From CAWBRT01 sp963832785 (GTDB lineage Bacteria > Acidobacteriota > Terriglobia > Terriglobales > Acidobacteriaceae), in assembly GCA_963832785.1 (NCBI GenBank), contig CAWHVF010000005.1, forward strand, positions 1,798,001 to 1,862,000: DNA of 64,000 nt, written 5' to 3'. Under the pieces are notes generated by a model that saw nothing but the letters and a program-made list of their open reading frames with translations, was not told the origin of the DNA and did no database searches. Position numbers and translations under genes: made by a program. This document shows, piece by piece, positions 16,199-25,204 of this stretch; within the stretch, counting starts at the first letter, position 1, and every line of letters starts with the position of its first letter.

Positions 16199-17323
16199 CT
16201 ATGCCCGATACTCGGGAAAAAAGTTAGGACGAACCGGCGGCAACCCGGCGGCGAGGCGGCGCTGCAACAATGAATCGTAGAGCTCGCGATCACCAATCAC
16301 GCCTACAAAACTGTATTCATATAGTTCCCCGCCGAAGCTTTTCTTGAAGTTAAATAGGTTATCGTCGCCGGTCGCACCGCCTCCAAGATGCAGATAACGG
16401 CAACCTGAGCGGCGCGCCCAATCGGCAGCGGCGTTCAAAATAAGGGTTGTCGCCTTATGTGTCCGGCCGGCGTCGTTGCTGGCACTCAAGTGATAATGTG
16501 CGAAGGTGCGATCCGCCAGGAACAGAGCGGCCCCTACTGGTTGCTCCCCCAGCCATGCAATAGCAACATCAAGCTTACGCCCCAGGCCACTGGCGAGCAT
16601 GGCGTAATACTCCCACGGAAAGTGGTAGTAGTCGGAGGCACGGAGCTGGCTCATCCGCTCCTCGTACAGGGAATAGAATACGCGCAAGTCTTCCGCGATG
16701 GTGCCGCGCTGGGATGCCCAAGTCACGCGCAAGCTGCGCCGCGCCCGGCTCAAATCCGACCATCGCCCTTTGTGTAGCGTCGCGATAGAAGCAGTAGCTT
16801 CATTCCATTTCGACAGATCAAGCGCAGTAGTAGGCCCGAAGCGATACATGCGGCAGTCGCTGTCCAGCACCGGAGCGAGCCAAGCCTTCTGCTGCAGCAA
16901 AGGATGCAGGCGCAACAAAATGGAAACGATCCGATTGTGGCAGCACCAGCTTCGCAGCTCGAGGAAGAGGGCGCTAAGCTGCCCCTCAGGAACGTATTCG
17001 CCTTCAGCCAGCGGCAGCAATCCGCCATACCCGTACGGGGTCGCGGCATCCACGGCGTCGACCTCCCCCGCAGTGAAGGGAAGATCGGAAAAACTCCGGA
17101 GCAATAGGGGGAAAAGTACGCGCAAATTGCCTTTCTCGACGAGCAGCGCTGCCGCACGTCCGTGACCCGCTGCCTGGTAAGCGGCCACGTATCCGGGACG
17201 ATGGTAAACATCCCCTAACGAGGCAGAATCCACCAGGGCATCCCAAAGGCGTACGTCATCGCTATTATCAAGCGAAAGTAACTGCGTACGTTGCGTCGAG
17301 TTATATGAGGTATCAGCAGGCAC
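16199..17323 (-). CDS. FemAB/BioF2-like GNAT acyltransferase (stand-alone paralogue)
   Basis: 374 residues, homologous over the whole length to the N-terminal half of the fusion protein at 7911. Shared motifs in the same order are DVYHRPGYVAAYQAAG, PYGYGGLLPL, LRLHPLLQ, TTALDLSKW, HYHLSASNDAGRTHKATTLIL, YLHLGGGATGDDNLFNFKKSFGG. Members of this superfamily transfer acyl or aminoacyl groups to cell-wall or sugar amines. The GTG start at 17323 has only a weak upstream GGAA. It sits in the minus-strand assembly operon, so both operons carry a copy of this fold. That suggests two acylations on the same or related glycans. Substrate and acyl donor unknown. Confidence 0.8.
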   Translation of the reverse strand: MPADTSYNSTQRTQLLSLDNSDDVRLWDALVDSASLGDVYHRPGYVAAYQAAGHGRAAALLVEKGNLRVLFPLLLRSFSDLPFTAGEVDAVDAATPYGYGGLLPLAEGEYVPEGQLSALFLELRSWCCHNRIVSILLRLHPLLQQKAWLAPVLDSDCRMYRFGPTTALDLSKWNEATASIATLHKGRWSDLSRARRSLRVTWASQRGTIAEDLRVFYSLYEERMSQLRASDYYHFPWEYYAMLASGLGRKLDVAIAWLGEQPVGAALFLADRTFAHYHLSASNDAGRTHKATTLILNAAADWARRSGCRYLHLGGGATGDDNLFNFKKSFGGELYEYSFVGVIGDRELYDSLLQRRLAAGLPPVRPNFFPEYRA

Positions 17324-17482
17324 GCTTACATTCCAAGGCTAAAGTTCTTTCCCGTTAACTTTCGTCCAAGCTATTTAAAATTGGTCGGCCTGACGATACT
17401 CAGCACGCTATGCGCTCCTCAGCCCCGTTCAACATTACCGCGAAGCGAACCTGCAGGTCGGATCCAACGCCACCCCTGAAGT

Positions 17483-18028
17483 TCAGGCGGGGTTTGCTTG
17501 ATGGCGAGCACGCCACTCCTTTTCATATACCGCCATGAGCACCACATCGAGGTACTTGCCGTTGCGAAACTGGTCATCGTGCAGCACCCCTTCTTTGCAG
17601 AAGCCAAGGCCCTCATAGAGGTGGATAGCACGGTCATTGTTGGCCAGGACGTCAAGGCTTACCTTGTGCAGGTTTAACTGGGAAAAACCCCAGTTGACCA
17701 CCGCCTCTGTTGCCTTTTTCCCCAAGCCCTTGCCCCACCATTCACGGTCGCCGATCACAATTGCGAACTCGGCCTTGCGCACGCGGTTGTCGATCTTATA
17801 AAGGCCGACATGACCTATGCAGCGGTCGTTGCGGTCGGCAATCGCCCACATGATTTCATCCGTGCGGTTGCTGTGGCGCTTTATCCAGTCTTCCAGGTCG
17901 CTACGCGAATAACCGGCGGAAAAGCCTCCCAGATGCTGGATCACGCCCCAGTCGTTGCGAAACGAGTAGAGACTCTCGATATCCTTGGATTCGAGTGGCC
18001 GAAGCAGGGCCTCGCCCAGATCAATCAT
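17483..18028 (-). CDS. GNAT N-acetyltransferase (RimJ/RimL type)
   Basis: A single-domain acetyltransferase of 181 residues. The fold is seen in LRPLESKDIESLYSFRNDWGVI at the start, IGHVGLYKIDNRVRKAEFAIVIGD as the central beta-strands, the acetyl-CoA-binding WWGKGLGKKATEAVVNWGF, and NLHKVSLDVLANNDRAIHLYEGLGF. The ATG overlaps the stop of the phosphoglycosyl transferase gene (ATGA), so it is coupled to it. In glycan loci such GNATs acetylate 4-amino sugars (PseH/WecD-like) or amino acid decorations. The pairing with a PglC-like enzyme favours an amino-sugar substrate. This is inferred from context only. Confidence 0.85.
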   Translation of the reverse strand: MIDLGEALLRPLESKDIESLYSFRNDWGVIQHLGGFSAGYSRSDLEDWIKRHSNRTDEIMWAIADRNDRCIGHVGLYKIDNRVRKAEFAIVIGDREWWGKGLGKKATEAVVNWGFSQLNLHKVSLDVLANNDRAIHLYEGLGFCKEGVLHDDQFRNGKYLDVVLMAVYEKEWRARHQANPA

Positions 18029-18660
18029 GGTTTTCTCTCCTGTTCACGTGTAACCGGATGAAGGCCCAAGTCGTCAACGTCCCGAATGTCCTGTCCGGAA
18101 CGGACTCCGGAACCGCGTACCATTTTAACTAGCGTAAGCAGCAAAATCTTTAGGTCGAGCCAAAAGCTCTGATGATCAACATACCAGACATCCAGTTCCA
18201 AGCGCCGGCTGAAAGGAATGTCCTGGCGTCCATGAACCTGCGCCCAGCCTGTAATCCCGGGGCGGACATCGTGCCGGCGCGCCTGCTCAGGCGTATAGTG
18301 CGAGACGTACTCCATGAGCAGCGGGCGAGGACCGACCAAGCTCATCTCGCCCCGCATCACGTTCCACAGTTGCGGCAACTCATCAAAGCTGGTAAAACGC
18401 AGCACGCGGCCAATGCATGTGAGCCGATCAGCATCGGGCAAAAGGTTGCCTTTTTCGTCTCGTGCGTCGTTCATTGTACGAAATTTGTAGGCGGTAAACG
18501 GACGAGCCTTGTATCCGGGGCGCACCTGGCGAAAGAGAATCGGCTTGCCCATGGTGGCAAGAATAAAAGCGGCAATCAGCGCCAGGATCGGGCTGAGCAC
18601 CCCCAGCATCACGACCGAGCCGAAAATATCAACGCCGCGCTTTAGTTGCCGGTTTACCAT
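18025..18660 (-). CDS. Initiating phosphoglycosyl transferase (PglC/WcaJ-core family)
   Basis: Transfers a sugar-1-phosphate from a nucleotide sugar to undecaprenyl phosphate, the first step of repeat-unit assembly. At 211 residues it is the minimal monotopic form, without the WcaJ N-terminal helices. It has a re-entrant hydrophobic segment at ~8-36 (RGVDIFGSVVMLGVLSPIL), RQVRPGYKARPFTAYKFRTM, the catalytic Asp-Glu dyad in TSFDELPQLWNV, RGEMSLVGPRPLL and the RPGITGWAQVHGRQDIPF region. It is the only priming transferase in the window. It is coupled to the GNAT gene downstream (ATGA). Sugar specificity is unresolved. Confidence 0.93.
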   Translation of the reverse strand: MVNRQLKRGVDIFGSVVMLGVLSPILALIAAFILATMGKPILFRQVRPGYKARPFTAYKFRTMNDARDEKGNLLPDADRLTCIGRVLRFTSFDELPQLWNVMRGEMSLVGPRPLLMEYVSHYTPEQARRHDVRPGITGWAQVHGRQDIPFSRRLELDVWYVDHQSFWLDLKILLLTLVKMVRGSGVRSGQDIRDVDDLGLHPVTREQERKP

Positions 18661-18718
18661 GCAAATTAATTCCTACCCAGCGCGCCACCGCTAACGTGCT
18701 GGGAATACCCGCGCTGCT

Positions 18719-19927
18719 TCACGTATTTGCCTTCTGAGCCGCACCTTGCGGCAAGGGCGCCGTAAGCCCACGGTCGTGCATCAATTGGTGGTAGAAGCGG
18801 GTTAGCGCCTCCCAGATCGTCTCCTGCGTGAACTCCTGCAGCATTCGCTCGCGTCCAGCCAAGCCCATTTGCCGCGCCAGTTCCGGATTGGACAACAGCA
18901 CCACCAAAGCGTTTGCCAGCGCCTGCGCGTCTCCTACCGGGACCAAGACCCCCGTTACGCCATCTACTATCGAATCGATTGCACCGGTAGCGCGCGTAGT
19001 TACTACCGGCCGCGCCGCTGCTTGTGCTTCCAGGACCGAGATCGGGAACCCCTCACGATAGGTGGGCAGCACGAATATGTCCATAGCCAAGTAATAGGGT
19101 GTCACGTCAGGCACAAAGCCGAGCGACACTATACCCGGATCGGATTCGATCTCTGCGCACGTGGCTGGAGGTACGGGATCGCCCTTCTCGTAGACCCCGA
19201 TCAGCACAAGCAGCGCCTCCGGAAAAGATCGCCGTACCAAGCGAAATGCCTGCAGCAGTTCAGTAATACCCTTATCGCGAGTGAGGCGGCCAACAAAGCC
19301 GATAATTGGCTGCCCGGCTTCCACTCCTAATTGACGGCGGATTTCTGCCGCCTGCGCGCGTATCTCCGGTGAATCCGTGAAAGGACGTGGATCAACTCCG
19401 TTGCAACTGCCTGAGGCCAGTACTATCGTTTTTCCCGCCGCCACCAAACCCAGCTCGATAACCCGTTGCCGCAGGCTGGGACTTACGCATACGACCCGGT
19501 GCGCGCATGCGCAAGCGATCCGTTCAGTGGCGCCCAGAATCCAGCGCTTCAGCCCGAACGCTGTCTCGAGGCGAAGGCCATAAATTGTGTACACGCGGCA
19601 CGGAACGCGGCTGAGCCAAGCAGCCAAGCCGACCAGCAGGCCAGCCTTAGGAGTGCCAACGTTACATATGACCGGACGCAGGCGCCGCACGAGCGTATAT
19701 ACGCGTAGCAGCGATTTCAGGTCGTGCAACGGAGCGATCTCCCGCTCGGTCTCAACGGTGAAGACCGGAACGGACTCCTCTTCTCGCAGAACCTCCACAT
19801 GCGGACCAGGGCCCGAGAGCGCAGCCGGATGAAAGCCGGCCCGGCGCAGATATGCCATTTGGCCTTTGAAGAACACCAGGCTCAGCGAGGAAGTTACAGC
19901 ATGAAGAAGATCAACTCGCTCCGGCAT
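18719..19927 (-). CDS. Glycosyltransferase family 4
   Basis: A 402-residue GT-B glycosyltransferase resembling EpsD/PglA-type enzymes. The acceptor domain has LLHAVTSSLSLVFFKGQMAYLRRAGF and CNVGTPKAGLLVGLAAWL ('gTPKagllg' is common in this subgroup). The donor domain has IIGFVGRLTRDKGITELLQAF and the retaining-GT EX7E motif within YREGFPISVLEAQAAARPVV. The ATG at 19927 overlaps the 3' end of the upstream polytopic membrane protein by 17 bp and has GGAGGGG about 7 nt before it. Together with the PglC-type gene this suggests it adds the second sugar. Confidence 0.9.
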   Translation of the reverse strand: MPERVDLLHAVTSSLSLVFFKGQMAYLRRAGFHPAALSGPGPHVEVLREEESVPVFTVETEREIAPLHDLKSLLRVYTLVRRLRPVICNVGTPKAGLLVGLAAWLSRVPCRVYTIYGLRLETAFGLKRWILGATERIACACAHRVVCVSPSLRQRVIELGLVAAGKTIVLASGSCNGVDPRPFTDSPEIRAQAAEIRRQLGVEAGQPIIGFVGRLTRDKGITELLQAFRLVRRSFPEALLVLIGVYEKGDPVPPATCAEIESDPGIVSLGFVPDVTPYYLAMDIFVLPTYREGFPISVLEAQAAARPVVTTRATGAIDSIVDGVTGVLVPVGDAQALANALVVLLSNPELARQMGLAGRERMLQEFTQETIWEALTRFYHQLMHDRGLTAPLPQGAAQKANT

Positions 19928-21392
19928 GATTTTGCCCCTCCGCCATCGTGATCCGGGAGGTATTCATCTTGCTATTTACCGGATCAGGCACGGCCTCTGG
20001 GCGGGGCGTATGGGAGGCGCTGGATCTGGATATGGCCGGCGGTATTTGCCCAATCGGGTAGCTGGGTGTCCGGCGCCAGCGCACTTTCCAATGGGTGCGT
20101 CGACCGGCAAACATGCCCGGCTGCGCTGGAGGCAGACAAACCAGCATGACTGCCAAGGGCAGCAACATTACGCGCTGGCGCACCATGATTCCAAAGTTGC
20201 CGGTTGCTACGCTGAAGATGACCATGTACTGCATGGCGTATACAAGCGTAAACGCAATGATTGGATTTCGCCAGTTCTTTACGGCATACCATACGCTAAG
20301 CCGGCGCCGCCAGAAGATAAAGGCCAATGCCATGCCTTCAAGAGATGCCGCGAAAACCTGCAGGCTTAAGGACTCCCAGGGAAAGGGCCGGAAGAGCAAG
20401 AAAGGAGCGGTCAAAACGCGGGAAACAGGCCCTTCGGAGCCGCCAAAGGCGGAGCCTCCTATTGCGCTGTTCCTCTGCACAACGCTTAGTACGCCCATTC
20501 CGGTTTGAAAGTCGCTGGCACCAAGGAATGCCTGTGCTTTAGATACAAGAAAAATGGTACCGACTACGGTAAGCGGAATGCCAACACCTCGGTTGAGGAG
20601 CCCCCATATCCCGTGGCGAGTGCTGCTCAACGTCATGGAAGCGGTTAATGCCAGTCCCAACATGGCCCCCATATGTGGGCGGACCGCCATCGCAAGCACC
20701 AGCCCCACGCCGCAAATCACATATCCCACCGGATTGGCTCGTACGGTAGCACGTGCGTAGCCGTAGACGCACAATCCGATTGCGAAAAGGATTGTCGCTT
20801 CCTTGCCGACGGTCGCCGGCCAGAAAGCGATCGATGGCAGCAGGAAAATCAGCATTGCCATGTCACGCCGGTCGGCCTCCGGCACAGCAATGGTGAAGGC
20901 CCGATATATAAGATACTGCCCCCAAAATGAGAGCAGCGCGAAAAGACATGACACCGTCACGTAGGAGGGAATTAAATAAGCAACCAACCCTGCCAGCATG
21001 GTGACGAAGTTGGTGCTATAGAATGGATGCAGAATAGCATCGGTGCCTATCATTGAAAGCGAATTGGCGAAGTTCGAGCCCTGGTCGAAATAGGTAATGC
21101 AATCGCCGCCGGGGTAATAATAAAATACCATGCCGGAGTAAAATGCGGCAGCGGCCAGTTTTTCCACGAGGCCGACGACGATGACATTGCGCTCGAAAGG
21201 ATCTTGCCCGCTGAGGCGACGCGCCAGCAGAAACGAAGCCGCCACCATCACCGGAACCACGAGTAAGCCTATTCCAATTGGATACTCCCCTGTGCTGAAC
21301 AGCAGCATGATCCACGCCGGCGCACTGAAGCCTATCAGAAGCGAGGTGGTGCGGACTATTCGCCATTGGCGTTGAAGATACGGAGCTTTCAT
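19911..21392 (-). CDS. Polytopic membrane protein, candidate polysaccharide polymerase (Wzy-like)
   Basis: 493 residues with about ten hydrophobic segments between residues 12 and 435. A hydrophilic, Pro/Arg-rich cytoplasmic-looking tail follows (~436-493). Marks include YYYPGGDCITYFDQGSNFANSL in an early loop, LIFLLPSIAFWPATVGKEATI and RPHMGAMLGLAL. The size, segment number and 'FWPATVGKEA' helix are reminiscent of EpsG/Wzy-type polymerases, but this family is too variable for a firm call by eye. It is the first gene of a seven-gene minus-strand operon (to 14183) and diverges from the epimerase at 21652 across about 260 bp. A second candidate for polymer ligation or polymerisation is at 31957. 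Confidence 0.7.
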   Translation of the reverse strand: MKAPYLQRQWRIVRTTSLLIGFSAPAWIMLLFSTGEYPIGIGLLVVPVMVAASFLLARRLSGQDPFERNVIVVGLVEKLAAAAFYSGMVFYYYPGGDCITYFDQGSNFANSLSMIGTDAILHPFYSTNFVTMLAGLVAYLIPSYVTVSCLFALLSFWGQYLIYRAFTIAVPEADRRDMAMLIFLLPSIAFWPATVGKEATILFAIGLCVYGYARATVRANPVGYVICGVGLVLAMAVRPHMGAMLGLALTASMTLSSTRHGIWGLLNRGVGIPLTVVGTIFLVSKAQAFLGASDFQTGMGVLSVVQRNSAIGGSAFGGSEGPVSRVLTAPFLLFRPFPWESLSLQVFAASLEGMALAFIFWRRRLSVWYAVKNWRNPIIAFTLVYAMQYMVIFSVATGNFGIMVRQRVMLLPLAVMLVCLPPAQPGMFAGRRTHWKVRWRRTPSYPIGQIPPAISRSSASHTPRPEAVPDPVNSKMNTSRITMAEGQNHAGAS

Positions 21393-21651
21393 GGCTAATT
21401 TGACTAGTATTGTACCTGAGTCGCTGGTATGGAATAAGCAGAATTCCGTGCAAATATTTGTTTTTTTCCCCGGAAGACCCCCGGGCGGGAGAGCCCCAAC
21501 GGCATTCAGCTAGGCTCCGCCTTGCGCCGCCTGGGGGTGAGCTTTATCATACTGACTCTAAGCCTTTTGGGGTTTCTGGTGGCCGGGCGCCGGAAAAGTC
21601 CCGAGATTACCAAAACTTACACAGCCCGATGGGGCCATCTGGATTAATTGA

Positions 21652-22887
21652 ATGAGAATTCTGGTCACTGGGGCGAGTGGGTTCTCTGCCCGCTTTCTTG
21701 TCGCCTTTCTACGGACGCAGGATTGCGTACTTTACCGGACCGACATCACGCCCGCCAACAACCCACTACCAGCCTTCGAGACGCAGAAAGCAACCATTGA
21801 AGAGTTCTCACGCTGCGATCTGGTCTGCGAGGACGATGTCCGGGCTCTGGTTGCGACCGTCGCGCCGGACAGGATTTACCACTTAGCGGGAACTTTCACC
21901 AACGATTTCGAGACGGACTACAAGGCAAACGTTTTGGCCACGCGCAACCTCCTGGAAGGCATGCGCAGAAGCGCCCACCCATGCCGTATTCTGCTGGTGG
22001 GAAGCTCCGGAGAGTACGGCTTGATCGATCCCCGGGACAATCCGGTCAAGGAAGAGCAACCGCTGCGGCCTGTCAGCATCTATGGTCTCAGTAAGGTATA
22101 CCAGACATACCTTGCCAAGTATTACGTAGCCGTTCACAAAATAAACATTGTGATGGCCCGCCCCTTCAACCTGTTGGGGCGGGGCATTTCCCCACGGCTA
22201 TTTGTAGGTCACGTCTATGAACAAATCGAAGCTTATCGTGGCGGTAGGATCAATAAGATATGCGTTGGCAACCTGGATAGCCGCCGCGATTACATTCCTG
22301 TCGAGGAGGCCGTTCGCGCCTACGTACTTATTATGGAGCGCGGAGCCACCGGTGAAATTTACAATGTGGGCAGTGGCGCCTCGGTAAAGATTGGGAGCCT
22401 GCTGGAGCGCTTGCTGAAGGAAAATGGCCTTGGAATGGATGCCGTCGAGCAGCATCTTCCCTCTCCCGGTGGCAAACTGGACGTGAGCGATCTCTACGCC
22501 GATCTCACCAAGTTACGCGCGCTAACAGTCTGTCTGAGTGTTGTCTTAGAACCGCCGCTTGAAGTACCTCCGCTTTCCGCTGGGCGACAGCGGGATGCTG
22601 TCGGTAAAGCGGGCCTCGACTTCGATCTGTTCGCCAAAGGCTTCTTTCATCTTGCTTATGAACGTTGGCATCGCGCGCTCGTCATAAGAAGCCTCACGGA
22701 TAACGGTCAGGCTGAATCTATCCGGAGCGCTTTGCTCAACGAAGAACTGTCTTATTCCATGAATCCCGTGCTTCATCAGGTAGAGATTAATGTAATCAAG
22801 TACGTGCGCGGAGATGTTTACGCGAGTCGATGTCGAGATCAGGTCGACGGCCTTTCCAGCCGCCAAGGACATCAATGGCAAGACTGA
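21652..22887 (+). CDS. NAD-dependent epimerase/reductase with lost C-terminus and antisense-derived tail
   Basis: Residues 1-292 are a normal extended SDR, like GDP-4-keto-6-deoxymannose reductases: RILVTGASGFSARFLVAFL, IYHLAGTFTNDF, LLVGSSGEYG, the catalytic YGLSKVYQTYLAKYY, RPFNLLGRG and DSRRDYIPVEEAVRAY. The homologous part ends at DVSDLYADLTKLRALT (nt 22527), where family members continue with a GW-x-P segment and a final helix. From 22528 the frame stays open for another 120 codons, but from 22546 these are the exact antisense of the PaaK-like ligase pseudogene's 3' end. The last ~30 native residues are thus missing and replaced by an accidental tail. The protein may be inactive. The ATG has only a weak GGA upstream. 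Confidence 0.8.
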   Translation: MRILVTGASGFSARFLVAFLRTQDCVLYRTDITPANNPLPAFETQKATIEEFSRCDLVCEDDVRALVATVAPDRIYHLAGTFTNDFETDYKANVLATRNLLEGMRRSAHPCRILLVGSSGEYGLIDPRDNPVKEEQPLRPVSIYGLSKVYQTYLAKYYVAVHKINIVMARPFNLLGRGISPRLFVGHVYEQIEAYRGGRINKICVGNLDSRRDYIPVEEAVRAYVLIMERGATGEIYNVGSGASVKIGSLLERLLKENGLGMDAVEQHLPSPGGKLDVSDLYADLTKLRALTVCLSVVLEPPLEVPPLSAGRQRDAVGKAGLDFDLFAKGFFHLAYERWHRALVIRSLTDNGQAESIRSALLNEELSYSMNPVLHQVEINVIKYVRGDVYASRCRDQVDGLSSRQGHQWQD

Positions 22888-23929
22888 GCCGCAAGCGCAT
22901 GCGCCAGGAAGAAAGGTTCCTAGATCTCCTAAGCGATAGCGAATCAGAGGCATGCCAAAATTATTCAGCGCCGTTACCACTATCTCGCCAATTTCGCCAG
23001 GGGCAACCAGTTTACCGTCAGGGCGCAGGAACTCAAGTAACACATGGTCCACAGAGACATGCAGTTGACCCGCCGGGCACTCCTGGGCGATTCCACCGCA
23101 TTCACTGGCTCCGTACTGTGAAGCCACTGGAGCAGTCAAAACTTTGGCGGCGAGTTCGCGCTCGGAGTCGGTCATATGGTCGGCCGTGTACTGCACCAGC
23201 TTCGGCCGGGTACGCCCGTCCAACACTATGCCTCTGGCCGCCATGTCGCTGGTGAGGCCGGCAATGCTCGACCCATAACCATAGATCAAAGGGGGCTGCC
23301 AATACCGCAGCGAGGATACTATACGATCAACCTTCGCCTGGTCGAAGTCTTTGAATGTGTTGAACTGGACACAGTTGCGCAAGCGATACTTGAGCCAGGA
23401 GCTAAAATCGACGCGCCGGGAGCCCTCCACCGGCCGCGCCCAAAGAACCAGTTGCCGTTCCCCACGGGTCAGGCCCCACCAACTCCGGCCACGCCAAAGC
23501 GAAGCTTCCACCCACGCCGTCTGCAATGAGTCGTACAGAAACGTGGTGGCGATCCCGGTCGAGCCAGACGTCCGGCCTTTGAATAGTCTTCCTTCATAAA
23601 CTTCGCTGCACAACTGCGGCCAACAGTCGAATAATTCTTCCTTTCCTAGCAGCGGGAATCGGGAAATATCTTCGATGTGCTTCAAGTCAGAAGCCGAAAC
23701 ACCGATGGCTGCGAAGGCCTCCCGATAATAAACACAGTTGCGCTCTGCATGTACCAGAATTCTCTGCAGCTTTCGCAGACTGTAAATCCTGCAACTCGCC
23801 TATGCTCATCCGGTGGTTCCGTTCCGCCTCCGCTAGAATCTGGGCGAACGGAATGCGCCGAATGTGGTCAATCGCCGGTAAGTAGCAGCGTCTTACAAAA
23901 GACGTATACACGCCGTCACCATTCACCAA
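22546..23929 (-). pseudogene. Frameshifted PaaK/CapK-like adenylate-forming ligase
   Basis: Homologous over its length to the intact ligase at 25205-26572. The N-terminal part (from 23929, or from a GTG at 23911 equivalent to the paralogue's start) reads VYTSFVRRCYLPAIDHIRR...GELQDLQ, then leaves frame. The rest continues in another frame as LRKLQRILVHAERNCVYY and on to GRTSGSTGIATTFLYD, QYGASECGGIAQECPAG and RYRLGDLG, ending SGKRRYFKRRF. Comparison with the paralogue codons (CAA CTG CGA AAG) places a single extra base at 23779 (A on the plus strand). A start inside the second frame at 23685 would give a 379-residue protein lacking about 75 N-terminal residues. Its 3' end is fused to the truncated epimerase. 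Sequencing error remains possible. Confidence 0.8.
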
Positions 23930-24088
23930 TCTGGCAGCTTAGCCTTCCTCTTAGTGGTCGTTCGTACGCAGCTCAGGTGCTGCTTACGCCCCCGCTCCAA
24001 GCTAACCTTCAAACGCATTCACAACTTCCTGGCGGATCTTTTTGCAAAAAGCGATCGGCGGCCAGCCAGCATGTGTATGGTTTCACTC

Positions 24089-25150
24089 TCAAGCATTTTC
24101 TGCAATAAGCATTGCAATCGGGCCATTTTGCAGACAGAACGCTGATGAAAATCCAGCAGATTGTGCTGCGGTTTCCATTATCGAAGGTGAAAACTTGTAA
24201 CTGTTGTTTGAAATAAGACGGTGCCGCGCTGGAATTCTGATTTCAAGCCCGGCAACGTTAATCGTTTGCTCCAGCAAGGGATAAATCACATGCGCGCACT
24301 GTCCGGCGGAAGTGAACCAAACAGGTTCATGCCGCCAAATCCGCGGGTCGAATTGACCGGTAACATGGCCGTCGCGCGCCAAACGATAGAGGATGCTTAA
24401 AATTTGGGCTTTCAAGAAAGGCTCGCTGTAGGCACCCGCAACTTTTTCTTGGTCGGTTTCTGTGTCGAAGGACAATATCATCAAGTCGAGCGCCTTGATA
24501 CCGCGCCTGAAAAGCCTTACCACTTCCGTTAACTTTGGAAGGGCATCTTCTTCGGCTGCTCCGGGAATGTTTCCGATCGAACTCCCCCACATCACCATGG
24601 CACACTTTCCCTGCGCTGATATTTCCAGGCTCGACTTCATGTAATCCTGGCTATGGAGATCCGTCGACAGGGGCAGGCTTTCACGCACTGCGCGTGCAGC
24701 CGCGGCGCATTGCTCGAGGGTGGCGTCCACGGCGATGTATTTCTTAAGCGCAGGGCAGGCCAAAAGAAATGGCAGAGTCTTTTTCGAAATCGCTTCCGAG
24801 CTCCCGGGACCAAGCTCGATAACCGTTTCGACGTCTGCCAGGGCGGCCAGCATTTTCTCCTGGCGTATGACCCACACAATCGCCCTGATGTCGCTCTCGG
24901 GTAAATAGTACCGGCCGGGGTTTCTAACCAGGTTTGCCCAATGTTCGGCCCCGCCTCCCGGGTCGCCGGGAAATAACGAGGGCCCGTATTCCCATTGTTC
25001 CATATGGCCCTGAACCTGGCCCGTAAAGAGCGCGGCGGCGTCCTTTACCAGAGCGGGGACATGACTGGCATTCAAGCGGCTGAGCTCCAAGCGGCTGAAA
25101 GAAGTGCAGGATTTAGTTACTTGTATAACCTGGTTCGTGCTGACTGCCAT
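24089..25150 (-). CDS. EgtD-like SAM-dependent methyltransferase (histidine-specific methyltransferase family)
   Basis: 353 residues of the EgtD/Methyltransf_33 family. The Rossmann core has VIELGPGSSEAISKKTLPFL (SAM-binding E-x-G-x-G-S), KYIAVDATLEQCAAAARAV (acidic ribose ligand) and MVMWGSSIGNIPGA, which holds the substrate-binding asparagine of the family. Near the C-terminus the segment is ISNNSYKFS (residues 313-321), where true EgtD enzymes have a Glu two positions before the conserved Ser for imidazole binding. Here that position is Asn315, so histidine may not be the substrate. The ATG has GGGAG 6 nt upstream. The gene lies between two paralogous ligase genes on the same strand, 55 bp from the intact one, suggesting a methylation step linked to an activated acyl group. 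Confidence 0.78.
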   Translation of the reverse strand: MAVSTNQVIQVTKSCTSFSRLELSRLNASHVPALVKDAAALFTGQVQGHMEQWEYGPSLFPGDPGGGAEHWANLVRNPGRYYLPESDIRAIVWVIRQEKMLAALADVETVIELGPGSSEAISKKTLPFLLACPALKKYIAVDATLEQCAAAARAVRESLPLSTDLHSQDYMKSSLEISAQGKCAMVMWGSSIGNIPGAAEEDALPKLTEVVRLFRRGIKALDLMILSFDTETDQEKVAGAYSEPFLKAQILSILYRLARDGHVTGQFDPRIWRHEPVWFTSAGQCAHVIYPLLEQTINVAGLEIRIPARHRLISNNSYKFSPSIMETAAQSAGFSSAFCLQNGPIAMLIAENA

Positions 25151-25204
25151 ATCTGCTCCCCGTTACGTGAGCAACCCGACATAGCTACGGCCAGTTTAGC
25201 TAGC

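Noticed and set aside
23687..23929. Separate 80-codon gene upstream of the short ligase frame
   Set aside because: Its first 46 residues match the N-terminus of the intact paralogue, so it is the front part of the frameshifted ligase, not a gene of its own.
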